DNA of 64,000 nucleotides from Haematococcus lacustris. Its lineage: Eukaryota > Chlorophyta > Chlorophyceae > Chlamydomonadales > Haematococcaceae. A program made the position numbers and the translations under genes. The notes beneath the pieces are model-generated. The model made no database searches, was not told the DNA's origin, and saw nothing but the letters and a program-made list of their open reading frames with translations. The stretch's first letter is position 1. Each line of letters begins with the position of its first letter. The stretch is taken from assembly GCA_030144725.1 (NCBI GenBank), contig JASKMD010000025.1, positions 7,519,663 through 7,583,662 of the forward strand, written 5' to 3'. Below, in pieces: positions 52,801-63,590 of this stretch.

Positions 52801-55800
52801 AGCCAAAACAGCAGGGGCACCAGCTGCCTCAAGCAGGCCTGGCGGCAGTGCAGGTGCTGGCAATGAAGGCGAGGAGGCTGTTAGTGTTGTACTTGGTAGC
52901 AGCCCAGCAGCGGCTGTCCCACTCCACCTGGGTGACAGCCCATCAGGGTGTCAAGAGACCAGGGTGACAGTAGGCTGTGAGGCTGGTCATGCTGCCCCTC
53001 CCGCACCCCCTTCTGCCCCATCTGCCTCAGCTGCCTCAGCCCCAGCCCCAGCCCCCACTGCAAACCCTGAAGCTTGGAGCCATACTGCCCCCTCCGCCAC
53101 TGGCGTCACCCCTTCCCCACACCTGCCCTCCCCACCCTCTGCTGACACGCCCTTCTCCAGGACCCTCACCACCCACCCACCCCCAGCCAGGCTCCCCTCA
53201 CGGGCAACACCATCGAGCCACTTGCCCCTCCCTCCGCAGCTTCCACAGCCCCGCCCAGGCACCTCGGCTTTCAGCACTGCAAACAGGCTAGAGGGGCTGC
53301 TGCAGTCAGAGGCCCTGCAAGACCAGCTACCCAGCCCTGCAGTGGCACGGCAGCAGCGGCGGCAGGCCCGGTTGCAAGCCCGGTACCAAGCCGCCCAAGC
53401 CTGGCAGCGGCAGGGCAGGCAAGGCAGCGGGCAGGACCAGGGTTCTGTCCCTCTCCCAACCTCTCAGCAGCCAACCCTGCAGCAGCGCCTGGCAAGGCTG
53501 CAGGAGCGCATGCAGCAGCAGGCGGAGCAGCAGCAGCAGCTGGGTCTGGGGAATGCGGGGAGCTCTGGGCAGCTAAGAGGGCCAGCAGCAGCAGGACAGC
53601 TGCATGTGGGTTTGGACAGGGTCCGCAGCCTCACCTCTGACAGCTTGCTCCTGGCCCCTTTCGCCTTGCACCCCTGCGTGGCCATGACCAGCGGCATAGT
53701 GCGGCCAGGCAGGCTGGTCCACATCCCAAACCCACCATCGGGGGATCTTCAAGGCCACGCTCCAGCCCCACACCAGCTCCCTGCCCACCATGAGGCCCGG
53801 CCTGCCCCCCGTCCCTTAGCCATACCCGCCCACCTGGCCTTCCCCTCCAACGCCTTCCCTCCCCTCCCGCTGGCCTCTGCAACTGCCCGGCCCTCCGCCC
53901 CCCTTCCCTGGAACACACACAGCCGCCCTTCCCCCAGTGCAGCTGCCACATCACCCTCACCCTCAGCAGGGGCTCCCGGTGGAGCCCGGCCAGCCTCCGC
54001 CCCTCTCTCTGGCCTCAACCGAGGCTTCCTAGCCCCCCGGGGCAGCAACAGCAGCAGGCAGCGGGCCACAGCCCCACCTGTGCTTGCCTCACGCCCACCT
54101 CCCCAAGCCTCCCCAGGCCCCGGCAGCAGCCCCACGGCAGGCCAGGCGACACAACCCTCCTCAGTGATTACCACAGGCCCTACTGGTGCCCATGGTGGCC
54201 GTGGCAGTGCTGCGGCCAGACCTCCGCCAGGCAGTCAGGCTGGCAGCAGCAACAGTTTGGCTCGTGGCTTCCTAGCCCGACCTGCTGCCAGCACCATACC
54301 CAGACAGCCGCCTGCGGCAAGGGCTGGGAGCCTGGCCTCTGAGCCAACCCATGCTGCTGGCAGCAGCGGAGGCCCAGGGGGTTCAAAGGGCTGCTTGTCG
54401 CCTGTTGTCGAGGCACAGGTGGCTGGCAGCCCTGGCAGCAGCAGCGGAAGCTTTGCTGGCATGGCTGCAGGGTCTACGGAGGAGAGGCTGAGGCAACAGT
54501 CTGATAATCAGAAGGTGGCCGGTCATACAACAAGCAGGCGGGCAGCAGGGGGCCAGGACCGCGCATGCAATGCTGGCCAGTCTGCACACTGGGAGAATAG
54601 TGGAGGTGAGGAGGATGGTGTTGGTGGCAGCGGCAGCGACAGCGACATCCCTGGGCTGCTGACAGAGGAGGAGATGGGCCCTGCCTTGCACCACAGTGCT
54701 GACAAGCCTGCTTGCTTGCAGCAGGGGCGGCAGCAGCAGGGGCGTAGGAGCCAGGCTACTGACAGCAGCAGGGCAGGGGGCAGCGGGCAGGGCAGGGGAC
54801 TGAGGTCAGGCTTCATGGTGTCTAGGGGAGCTGGTGCTGGGACCGCCACTGGGGCGAGCACCGGCTTGCCAGCTGCAGCACAGGCCAGTGTTGCCAGCGG
54901 TGGCTCCGCTCCCTCTGCCTCGCCTTCACAGCTCCAGGACAGTGTTCTGGACAGCAAGAACACAGTTATGCCGGCAGCTTCCACAGAGAATGCAGCAGCG
55001 GGGTCAGCAGCGGCTGCAGCTGCAGAGCTGCAGAACCCGCAGGTGTCCCACACCCCTGCCCCAGGCCTTGGTAGATCACCCAGCAGCGGGCGGCCAACAC
55101 GGTACGCCTCCTCCAGCTGCCCACCAGTGTCCCTCCAGCCACCCACCTCCTCCTCCTCCCTCCCAAACCCGGATGCTTCACCCAGTACTAGCACCACACC
55201 AGGCAACAGCGCCAGCCTACCTAGTACAAGCAGCATCCCTGCAGCAGCCCCACCCTCAACTGCCTCCCCCTCAAACCCTTCCCCCCTACCCCTACCCCTC
55301 CCTCTTCACCCCTCTTTTGGAGGCGAAGCCAGCAGCAGCGCCCCTTTGCCCAGCCTACCCCCTCTGCAGCACCCCATCCAGGTCTCCCCTGCTGCTGTGC
55401 AGCACACCCTGCGTATGCTGCACAGAACGGCTTCTGGGGCCACCCCCCTGGATCAGGCGGTGCAGGCTGCGGTGCAGGAGCTGTCCCAGGAAGTGGGTCA
55501 GCATGCCAGCCCCAGCAGTAGGCCCCACCAGCCCTCCCCTCTGCCGCTCCTGCTGGACTCCCTCACCGCCCTCACCAGCCCAAGGGAGCTGCCAGCGGTG
55601 CAGTTGGTGTCGCACACCTCCTTGCCCTCACCACGCACTACTGGCCGGGCGGGTGCAAGAGCAGCAGCCAGGGCCGCCGCTGGCACGGCCTCTTCCCCAG
55701 GTCAGGCAGCAGCAGGGACGGCGGCAGCTGGCGGGGAGGTGGTGGGCCAGGGGGAGGCTGATCTTCCCTCCCCAACCCCTGGGTCAGGGGGGGAGGTGTC

Positions 55801-56626
55801 TCCTGTCGTACCTGGCAGAGGGGGGTCTGGCAGGAGGAGCTGGCAGCTGCCTGGGTCAGCTCAGCGCGGCGTCCTCAGCCTGCCAGCAGCGCACCCGGGT
55901 GTGGTGACCTATGTGCATGATGACACGCTGGGCCGCACCTTCTCCACTCAGGAGCCAGGTGGAGGTGGGGCTGGTGAAGCTGGGTACGCAGGTGCTGGGG
56001 ATGAGCAGGCAGGGTCGGCAGCAGGGGAGAGGTCGGACGCTGTGGTGTTCAACTTGCCCCCCTTGGCGTTGACACCACTACCAAGTGTGGTTCTCTCCCA
56101 GCCGCCGTCAGCCCTAACGGGACCTGCGTCAGTCACGGCTGCTGTGCCCCCAGCACAGGCTGCCCCTCCGCCAGCCAGTGGGCAGGAGGTTGGGAAGGCT
56201 GAGGAGGTTGTCACCACAGCCACAGTGGGAGCAAGCAGTGCGCCTGGAGCAGCAGGAGGCTCGAAGGAGCAGGCAGGATGTGCTGCTGGCCCTTTGCCTG
56301 TCTCAGCTGGAGCTGAGGGTGCTAGCCCTGCTGCAGGTGCAGCTGCTATCAGTGGAGGGGATGTGGCTGGAGAGGATGCATCTTTGCTCCTGGACCCTCC
56401 TGCTGCTACTTCGCATCCAGGGTCACCAGTGGCGAGTACTCCCAGGACAGCTCCCCCTGTGCAGCCCGGTGCTACCAGCAGCAGCAGCAGCAGCCACAGC
56501 AGCACTGGTGGTGGTAGCAGAGGCACTGGGGGTAGCCCTGGCCAAGCGAATGTGGTGAATTCGCTGGCGCGAGTCGTAGCAGCGCCTGTGCGCTGGCTGC
56601 TAGGGCTGCCCCGTCGCCACCCCTGA
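49850..56626 (+). CDS. Giant RING-H2 E3 ubiquitin ligase with BCA2-type zinc ribbon
   Basis: Probably transfers ubiquitin from an E2 to substrates. Exons: 49850-49957, 50043-50284, 50436-50991, 51392-56626; all in phase, 2046 aa plus TGA. The N-terminus is a zinc ribbon (CHSCG ... CEACG, residues 7-28) as in RNF115/RNF126 and plant relatives. The RING-H2 (about residues 264-310) is split by the last intron: CTVCHEAM...LPCSHCFHEDC in exon 3, HNTCPVCRY in exon 4, with all eight ligands present. Unusually, about 1730 residues of Ser/Ala/Pro/Gly/Gln-rich low-complexity sequence follow, all in one 5.2-kb exon; RNF126-type proteins are normally 300-400 aa. The chain ends with a short amphipathic, basic helix (VVAAPVRWLLGLPRRHP). 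A long minus-strand frame opposite the exon is a composition shadow. The RING call is firm; substrates are unknown. Confidence 0.88.
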
Positions 56627-57691
56627 ATTGTCCTGTCTGTCTGTCGGTGCCTGCTGTCCACCTTCTGGCGACTGGGTTGGGGCTGGGCCTGCTGTCGGAG
56701 CTGCTGCCTGGGCCTGCCTGGGCCTGCCTTCAGGGCCTGCTGCTGCCTGCCTGTGACGGCCTGGGCCTGCTTCAGTCAGATTGTCTGCAGTCAGGCCTGC
56801 TGTCCTCATTGCTGCTCTGCCTCAGCCCTCCAGGCCACAACAGCATGAGCCATCAAAGCCTGGCTGCCTAGTCAGCTCTATGCTCACCTCCTGCTCTGGA
56901 GATGATGCCTGGGAGATGATGCCTGGGTTAGCCATGTCGCGCTGCTAAGACAGTCAAGAGGGGCATGCCACATGCAAGCTGCGGCATGCATGCATGTTGA
57001 TTATGTGGCTCGTGTGTTGCGAACGTGTCTATGACTGTGTAGCGGGCATGTGCGCAAGCTGGACAGCTTAGTGGGGTGTACAGTGGTGCTTAGTCCTGGG
57101 TGGGTAGGCAGTAAAACAGTTGATACATCAGGGATGTCAGGAGACTGCATGGCAGCTGCTGGGCAGCTTTAGCCAAAGCATTCTGGCATCCATCAGGTGG
57201 CAGGCACCTACTCTTCTCAGGCCTGTCTCATCCGTCCGTCGGTTGGTGTTGCTTGAGTGGTGCAGCTCAGGTCGTCATCTCACACCATTCATTGTACAGT
57301 TACGCGTCTGGTTATCTATGGCATTGTGCTCAACATATGGCGCTGGCGTGGAGTGGGTGCTTACTGTCAGTGCTTCAGATCGATTGTGCAAACCTGGTAG
57401 GTTTTTGTTGGTCTCAGTTGCGGTCAGATCAGGGCAAGTAACCGTGTAAGCCACGTGATGTTTTTCCTTAAAGGCAAGCCCTTGTCTACATGCTGTGTGG
57501 TAGCGCTGTGTGATCTTAATATCGAGTACTGCTGCTAGCAAATAATGGTGCATGTCAAATCAAATGTGGTGCAGATCAAATCCCAAACTGCAATTGGAAG
57601 CTTGGAAACAGGACGGCCATGACTGTTCAATTAAGTTGCTGCCATATATACCTAAAATACAAACGTCATTCGCCCTGTCGGTAGACCTTGC
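56627..57691. other. Intergenic region downstream of the RING gene
   Basis: No exon recognised. Repeated GGGCCTGC motifs up to 56780 belong to the 3' UTR. A TGTAA poly(A) signal lies at about 57444. Confidence 0.4.
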
Positions 57692-57699
57692 TTAGCGAG
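57692..57699 (+). repeat. Left 8-bp target-site duplication of hAT element
   Basis: TTAGCGAG directly before the left terminal repeat; identical copy at 60804-60811. Confidence 0.9.
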
Positions 57700-60600
57700 T
57701 AGGGAGCGCAATCTAGTCGAGATCTCGACTAGTCAAATCTAGTCGAGATCTCGACTCGATTTGACTCGACTAGACGGGTTTTTTTGAATTCTGCCATGGG
57801 ATGATTTCACTCCGCCCACTCAACTAGCTGCAGGCAGGCTAGGTGCATCTATCTGCCCGCCTGCGTGCAAGGCACTATGTAACAGTTGTGTTTGTAAGGT
57901 CAGAATGCATGTTTGGCTGAGGCATAAGTGCCGCCAAGCATGCTGAGTTGTGCGGCTATGGAGAGCGAGTGTCTACGTACTCATGGACAGTCTCGGAGTC
58001 AGGTCCCACAAGGTCTCTTTGGCAAAATGTACCGTGAGCCATTTGATGCCGCGCTTACACAGCCTTGATCAGCGAGCCTTCCCGATATGCCTACTGCATC
58101 AAAGGGCCTGCACGGCCTGGACGCCCACCAACCCTTGCCAAGTGTCCAGCTGGCAAGGTTACTGTAGATGGATGCGGCGTTCTTTTTTAAGCGGGTGCTG
58201 GTAGGTACGGTACACAACAGCGCTAGCGCGAGGACCGGCGGTTATGTCGGTTGACCAGGTGGCTCGCATCTCGCATCGGGCTGCCGCAGCTCACTCGCAA
58301 CATGCCTAAGCGTTGCAATGGCCCTACTCCTCCACCACTTCAAAGCATATACTACGAGCTGCAGGCAGCATGTCCGAAGGAATTGTTTTTTTCTGGTCTC
58401 TCCTTCGACGACATTATTGAGAGGGCTGATGAACGACGAGAGCTTCCTATGCTTTCTTATGCTTCCCTATGCTTCCCTTTGCTGTCCTATGCTTTCCGAT
58501 CCTTCCTATTCTTACTACGCTTAGTGCGGGGTGCCATCGCTATCAATGGCCGCCAGTCTGCATAATTTGCGCCGCTGATGAACGCTGGTGGTAGCTTGGA
58601 GGAACCCGAACAATCTCATCTACTTTCGCAGCCTGGTGAGCGCGAGATGATGGGGTACTTTAGACATGAGCATGCTAGGTATGTCTGGGCGTATGTATGG
58701 GTGATAATCCTAAGGATAACGCTATCAAAGTAGATGAAGTTCTTGGGGCACACCGCTTGCATCTCTACATGAGGTCAGCACAGCGTTTGATGCACAACCT
58801 GCCCAGAAATGAGGTTTCAACTAAATGTAATTGCATGAGCCTCCCAACCTGCGCAGGGCAGATGTAACACACTGCAGATCCTTCCCGTAGGAGCTATGAG
58901 CATACCCCAAAGCTAGGGCGCAGAAACCAGACGGATGCGTAGCAGCAACAAGCAGCAAATCGACCTCAAAAACAGCACTGCAGATTTGCATGCCGGCACC
59001 CCATCGCGGCACGCCGACCGACCGACTAGTGACCGCTCTACCACGTTCGTCGTTGCGGCGTTGTTGATTCATGTGCACTACCGTTAGGGTGCAAGGAGTC
59101 ACTGGTGCCAGGATACCGCGGAGGGGGGCAATGTTGACTTTAGCCCGTCCCTCGCAGGCCAAGCTGCGGAGCACCACGCCGCAGCGGGGCGTCGCGGTTT
59201 GACCTCTTGGAGTTCAGTATACGCGACAAAAAGTGACGGTACATTTTATCGAGCCATTTTACCTGACCTTGTGGGACCTGACTCGGAGTCAGGTGTCCCC
59301 AACTAACAGAAAATGACAGGAAACTGACCCCTGGTAATCAAAACGACGCCGCGTCTCAGCCACGTGGTTTCTATTTATGTATCGCACATCCCTGGATAGA
59401 GGACTCTTTCAGCTATGCGGTGCAGCTTGTATCATTAAATACTGTGCAGTGTACTGGGTGCTATGGCGGCTCAAATCTTTACATTCAAATCCGTGCACTT
59501 TTTGCTCATGCGGGCCTCGCCGCAAGAGACGGCCGCGACCGACGTGGCCCAGGAGCACCTGCACATAGTGAGGGACAGTCGCCGCAGTCAAAACGGCTCA
59601 CATGGCATGCCAAACCGATGTAACAGCGCCCCTCCACCCATGCTCAGAAATATGCAAGGTTGCTGCGATGCTTGACCCCTTCGTGAGCAGTACTGTTGGC
59701 CTGGCCACTCTGCTATGCCTCACAAGGTGTGTATGCCATTGCTATGTTACCTTCCTCGACATGTTGGGTCCGATCCCTCCCGCCCGCCCCCCGCTTGCGT
59801 GTCGAGCTCGTGTCATTTCAAGCAGGCCTGATCAACTGATTGCCATGCTTTCTTCTCCAGCAGTTGTAACGTTGAGTAAGGAACAGAGTTATGTATCGAA
59901 AGTCTGGAAAGTCACAGTAGTCAGCTCACAACATGCCGTTTTGTGGATGAGGGTCCCTTTTCCTGTGTGACTGGCGAGAGAGAGACGCACATTTCCCGCG
60001 TTTGCAGCAATGTCGATACATAACATGCCCAGCGATAGCCCTCCAACACCGCCTGCACCAACAAGAGGCTCGCGAGCAAGGCGGGCTGAAATGTGATTGT
60101 ACATCCGGCTGGATGCCAGGCGGAGTTCCCTCATTGGTGCCACTACTCACCACTAGAACAATCGGTAATGAGCAGCTGAGGTGTGTCCGCGATCGCTTGC
60201 GCCGGCATGGACTCTGATGCAAGGATTAACGCGCCGCTTGCCAGTAGATGCGGAGTAATTCGCAGGTGCCAATGCAACAAACGCTACCGAAGTCGGTGCA
60301 CTTTGTAGCGAGTACTTGCATGAAGATTACCAACCCCATGTTGGGGACGCCTGACTCGGAGTCCTGTAGTGGTAATACAGTGTACTTACATCGTGACGAC
60401 GTCGTAAAGAACTAAATTATGAAGAGGATAATAGTCATTGCAAAAATTGAAGTTTCTAAAACGTGTCTGTGTGTGATTGTACTGGGATTTCCTCGAGCGT
60501 CCTGACTTTTTTGTTGTATCGCGCGGTGAGTTCGGGGGGCCCTCGGGCTCCATTTTGCGATTCAGACGCTGCTGGGCATGTCCGGGCATGTCTATGATAA

Positions 60601-60803
60601 CCAACTTTAACCGCTATCCCAGCCAGGCCAGCATTTCATTCGCTGAGCGGCGCCACAACGTCCACACAGGTGCCTTAAGCAGGTGCGCTATTCAAAAGGC
60701 TCATCTCGAGTCCATCTCGACCGTCTAGTCGAGTCGAGTCAGAACTCGACTCGACTCGAAATTTCGAGTCGAGACGTCTCGTCGAGTCGAGTTGCGCTCC
60801 CTA
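57700..60803. mobile_element. hAT-type DNA transposon (apparently non-autonomous or decayed)
   Basis: Perfect 12-bp terminal inverted repeats TAGGGAGCGCAA at both ends fit the hAT terminal consensus (YARNG). The 8-bp duplication TTAGCGAG immediately flanks both sides (57692-57699 and 60804-60811); hAT elements make 8-bp duplications. Behind each terminus lie dense CTAGTCGAG / GAGTCGAGT subterminal repeats that can fold back. No long hAT transposase with dimerisation domain is present in the 3.1 kb; only short frames occur, for example at 58303 (PKRCNGPTPPP) and 59609 (PNRCNSAPPP), similar starts that may be duplicated relics. The intact duplication suggests relatively recent insertion. Confidence 0.88.
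57992..58015. repeat. Internal inverted repeat, left arm
   Basis: A 24-bp sequence around GGAGTCAGGTCCCACAAGG recurs almost perfectly inverted at 59264-59287 inside the hAT element; a shorter related piece lies near 60352. May mark a nested element or a former subterminal repeat. Confidence 0.7.
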
Positions 60804-60811
60804 TTAGCGAG
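60804..60811 (+). repeat. Right 8-bp target-site duplication of hAT element
   Basis: TTAGCGAG directly after the right terminal repeat, identical to the left copy. Confidence 0.9.
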
Positions 60812-61108
60812 ACATTAAAAGTAATGTTCCCAGGTTGAGTTGTTGCGAAACATGTGGGCTACTCTACAACAACACGCGCGTCGACATCAGCAGCAGCCAG
60901 ACCAGAAATAGTTGCAACAACGTGGCACCGAGGCAGCTGGCAGGTGTGGCTGGGGCCGACCAGATAACTGGGCGATAACACAGATAATCGCGACCAGATA
61001 ACTTCACCCATTTCGCAGCGTACTGTTCCAGTTTACATACCGGGATAAGCCACACCAGCATTGCCGGGTTGCTATTGGGGTACGCTTTTGGGGGGCTATT
61101 GCTATTAG

Positions 61109-61279
61109 GGTACGTAGTAGATAATTGGCGGTCCGAGAGCATTATGCGAAAATAATGGACGAGGCCGAGGTGGCGCGGACATACATCCCGAGGCGCAGCC
61201 GAGGGATGTATGGTAGCAGAGCCGAGGACGAGACCATTAGTTCGCATAATGCGAGAGGTAACGGCGATTATCTGGTATA
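61109..61279. mobile_element. Second foldback (long-hairpin) element
   Basis: GCATTATGCGAA at left pairs with TTCGCATAATGC at right, ACATACATCCC pairs with GGGATGTATG at the centre, and AGATAATTGGCG pairs with the CGCCGATTATCT region outside. Overall layout and the CTCGTCCTCGG motif resemble the foldback at 45292. Confidence 0.65.
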
Positions 61280-61389
61280 TCTGAGGTTTCGCATTCCCGT
61301 AACCGCCACCGTTGACCAACACTGTATGCAACCGCTAGACACAGCCGCTAGACACAGCCAGGCAAAGGCTCCCCCGAAACGTATTGCGA

Positions 61390-61840
61390 GAAGCGTGCTT
61401 GCCGCTCGACCAATATCAAAAAGTGCACTTGCCGCTCGACCATTATGTTTTGCCGCTCGACCATTATGCTTTGCCGCTCGACCATTATGTTTTGCCGGTC
61501 GCCAGCCTGGCAGTTATAAGTATACATGCCAGCCAGGTAGCACGTCCGCTAAGCTATCGCGTAGAGTCGCTTGAGCAACGTAGAGGTAGCAATAGTAGTA
61601 GCTGTATACCCGTCCCACGTTGACCGCCCCTATCCCACGTTGACCAGCACTACGAACAACGCATTCGCAACGCAGTTGCTGGACCAACGCTCTCGTTTGC
61701 CGCACGAGCATTATCAAAAAGTGCTCTTTGCCGCTCGACCATTATCAAAAAGTGCACTTGCCGCTCGACCATTATCATTTGCCGCTCGACCATTATGTTT
61801 TGCCGGTCGCCAGCCTGGCAGTTATAAGTAGCTCGGCTTA
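61390..61840. repeat. Tandem GCCGCTCGACCATTAT units in a duplicated block
   Basis: Four to five copies of a 21-30 bp unit around TTGCCGCTCGACCATTAT occur twice, at 61390-61525 and 61697-61831. Each block ends in the same CGCCAGCCTGGCAGTTATAAG tail, which includes a TATAA-like box. Confidence 0.85.
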
Positions 61841-62004
61841 AGCGGCTCGCACGACTTGCCGACAGCCTCATCTAGCCATTCCTTACCCCATTGAGGGCTT
61901 TATTCTACCCGTTTGCTTTGCACGCCATCGCGGCTTGCACAGCTTGTGCGGCTTGCACGACTTGCGCGGCCACTGACGTGTGACCGATTCAAAAGGAGGT
62001 CAAG

Positions 62005-62853
62005 ATGAGGTCAACCACAGTCAAGTCGACAGAGACCGCCGCACAGCCAGACAACCGCACAGCCCGACAGCCGCATAGCCAGGCAGCCACGTTGGAAAAT
62101 GCTACTCAATTGTCAGGAGGCCGCAAGTCAGCTTCAGCTATCACATGCGGCAGCGACGCAGCAGCGAGCAGTGGCGCCCCTGCAACATCTAGCGAGATAG
62201 CACAGTTAGGCACCTGGGAGCTAATTGACCAAAGCTGCACCGTACTTCGAGCCTCAGCCATCTCGTTACCAATGCCACCTCCCTGTTCTGGTCGTGTCTC
62301 TGTGGCAAGCCGTGGCGTCCACCCTGGCTATTGGCAGCCCAAATGGTTCGCTCCGCATCTACCACATGGTCAACCCATTGCCAATGTCAACGTAGCGACA
62401 GATGCAAGTATGCCAGCGGCACACGCGCAGGAGGTGGTCGTTGTCAATGGTCAAGGTGGGGGCGGCCGGCTTGCTTAATCACAGCCCTTCATCACAGCTC
62501 TTCAGCAGCGCGAGGGTCTTGCGACTCAGGACGCTACTATCTTTGCAGTTCCGACGCTCAACGACAAGAAGTTCCCCATTACGGGGACAAACGCAACACC
62601 CGAGCAGGTGAGAATTGCAAGTGGTGTTGCAGCAACATCGTGGTAGCATTTACAGTAGCGGGAATGCTGAGCAGCCTATATCTGTTGCAATACATGTTGC
62701 AACATGTGCTCACGTGCTGTAATCTGTACCCGTGCAGTTGGAGGTTCATCCCAACTCTACCATCAGACCCTTTTGCGCGCGTTCGTCATTTCCATGACGC
62801 CTACTACAGGAGGTCCAAGCTGCTGTGTGGTGCTATGTGCATGTTTGTGCCAA
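62005..62853 (+). CDS. Possible gene of unknown function, 3' structure unresolved
   Basis: Candidate exons 62005-62455, 62498-62607 and 62810-62853 have matching phases (1, 0, 2). The first codes a Ser/Thr/Ala-rich stretch then GTWELIDQSCTVLRAS and VHPGYWQPKWFAPHL; the second joins as NGQALQQREGLATQDATIF and ends NATPEQ with an N-glycosylation site. The third reads EVQAAVWCYVHVC. The intron between the first two would be only 42 nt, which is short, so the border may be wrong. It appears to continue towards an exon at about 62967 (HTKSKCNATSLMLRITNQ), followed by Ala-rich repeats. Extracellular or wall-protein character is a guess; no family recognised. Confidence 0.35.
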
Positions 62854-63029
62854 GTGAGTGCTGCGCTCTCTGTCACCATTACAACACCTTGCCCACCACA
62901 CGTGTCCCGTGCACTGCTCTGCCACCATTTGCTGATGCTTGCTCACATGTTGCTCTATTGCACAGATGCACACCAAGAGCAAGTGTAATGCCACATCACT
63001 CATGTTGCGCATCACCAACCAGCGCAATC

Positions 63030-63590
63030 CCGCTGCTGCTGCTGCTGCTGCCATCGCTGCTGCTGTTGCCGGTGTTGCCGCTGCTGTCGCTGCTGCCAGT
63101 GTTGCCGCTTTAGCCACTGCCGCTTGCTGCTGTTGTTGCTGATGCTGCTGCAGCTTCTGCTGCTGCCAGTGTTGCCGTTGTTGCCCCTGCTGTTGCTGCT
63201 GCTGCCGCGCGAACTGCTGCTGCTGCTGCCACGCTGCTGCAGCTGCCGGTGTTGTCGCTGCTGCCAGTGTTGCCGCTGTAGCCACTGCCGCTGCAGCTTC
63301 TGGTGCTGTTGCTGCTGCTGCAGCTTCTGCTGCTGCCAGTGTTGCCGTTGTTGCCCCTGCTGCCACTGCTGCCACCACTGCTGCTGCTACCGCGCGAGCT
63401 GCTGCTGCTGCTGCCACCGCTGCTGCTGCCGCGCGAGCTGCTGCAGCTGCTGCCGCTGCTGTCGTTGCTGCCAGTGTTGCCGCTGTAGCCACTGCCGCTG
63501 ATGCTGATGATGCTGCTGCTGCAGCTTCTGCTCCTGCCAGTGTTGCCGTTGTTGCCCCTGCTGCCACTGCTGCTGCCGCTGCTATGTTCT
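63030..63590. repeat. GCT/GCC triplet-rich array with longer-period duplication
   Basis: Ala (plus strand frame) or Ala/Gln (minus) codons throughout. A block containing GCTGCCAGTGTTGCCGTTGT recurs at about 63160, 63335 and 63530, so the tract grew by duplication of units near 180-190 bp in addition to triplet slippage. Confidence 0.8.

Noticed and set aside
51415..52863. 482-codon minus-strand frame opposite the RING gene
   Set aside because: Mirror of low-complexity GC-rich codons; no motifs and no splice structure.
57950..60222. hAT transposase in the 57.7-60.8 kb element
   Set aside because: Only short unlinked frames; no conserved transposase or dimerisation motifs were found.
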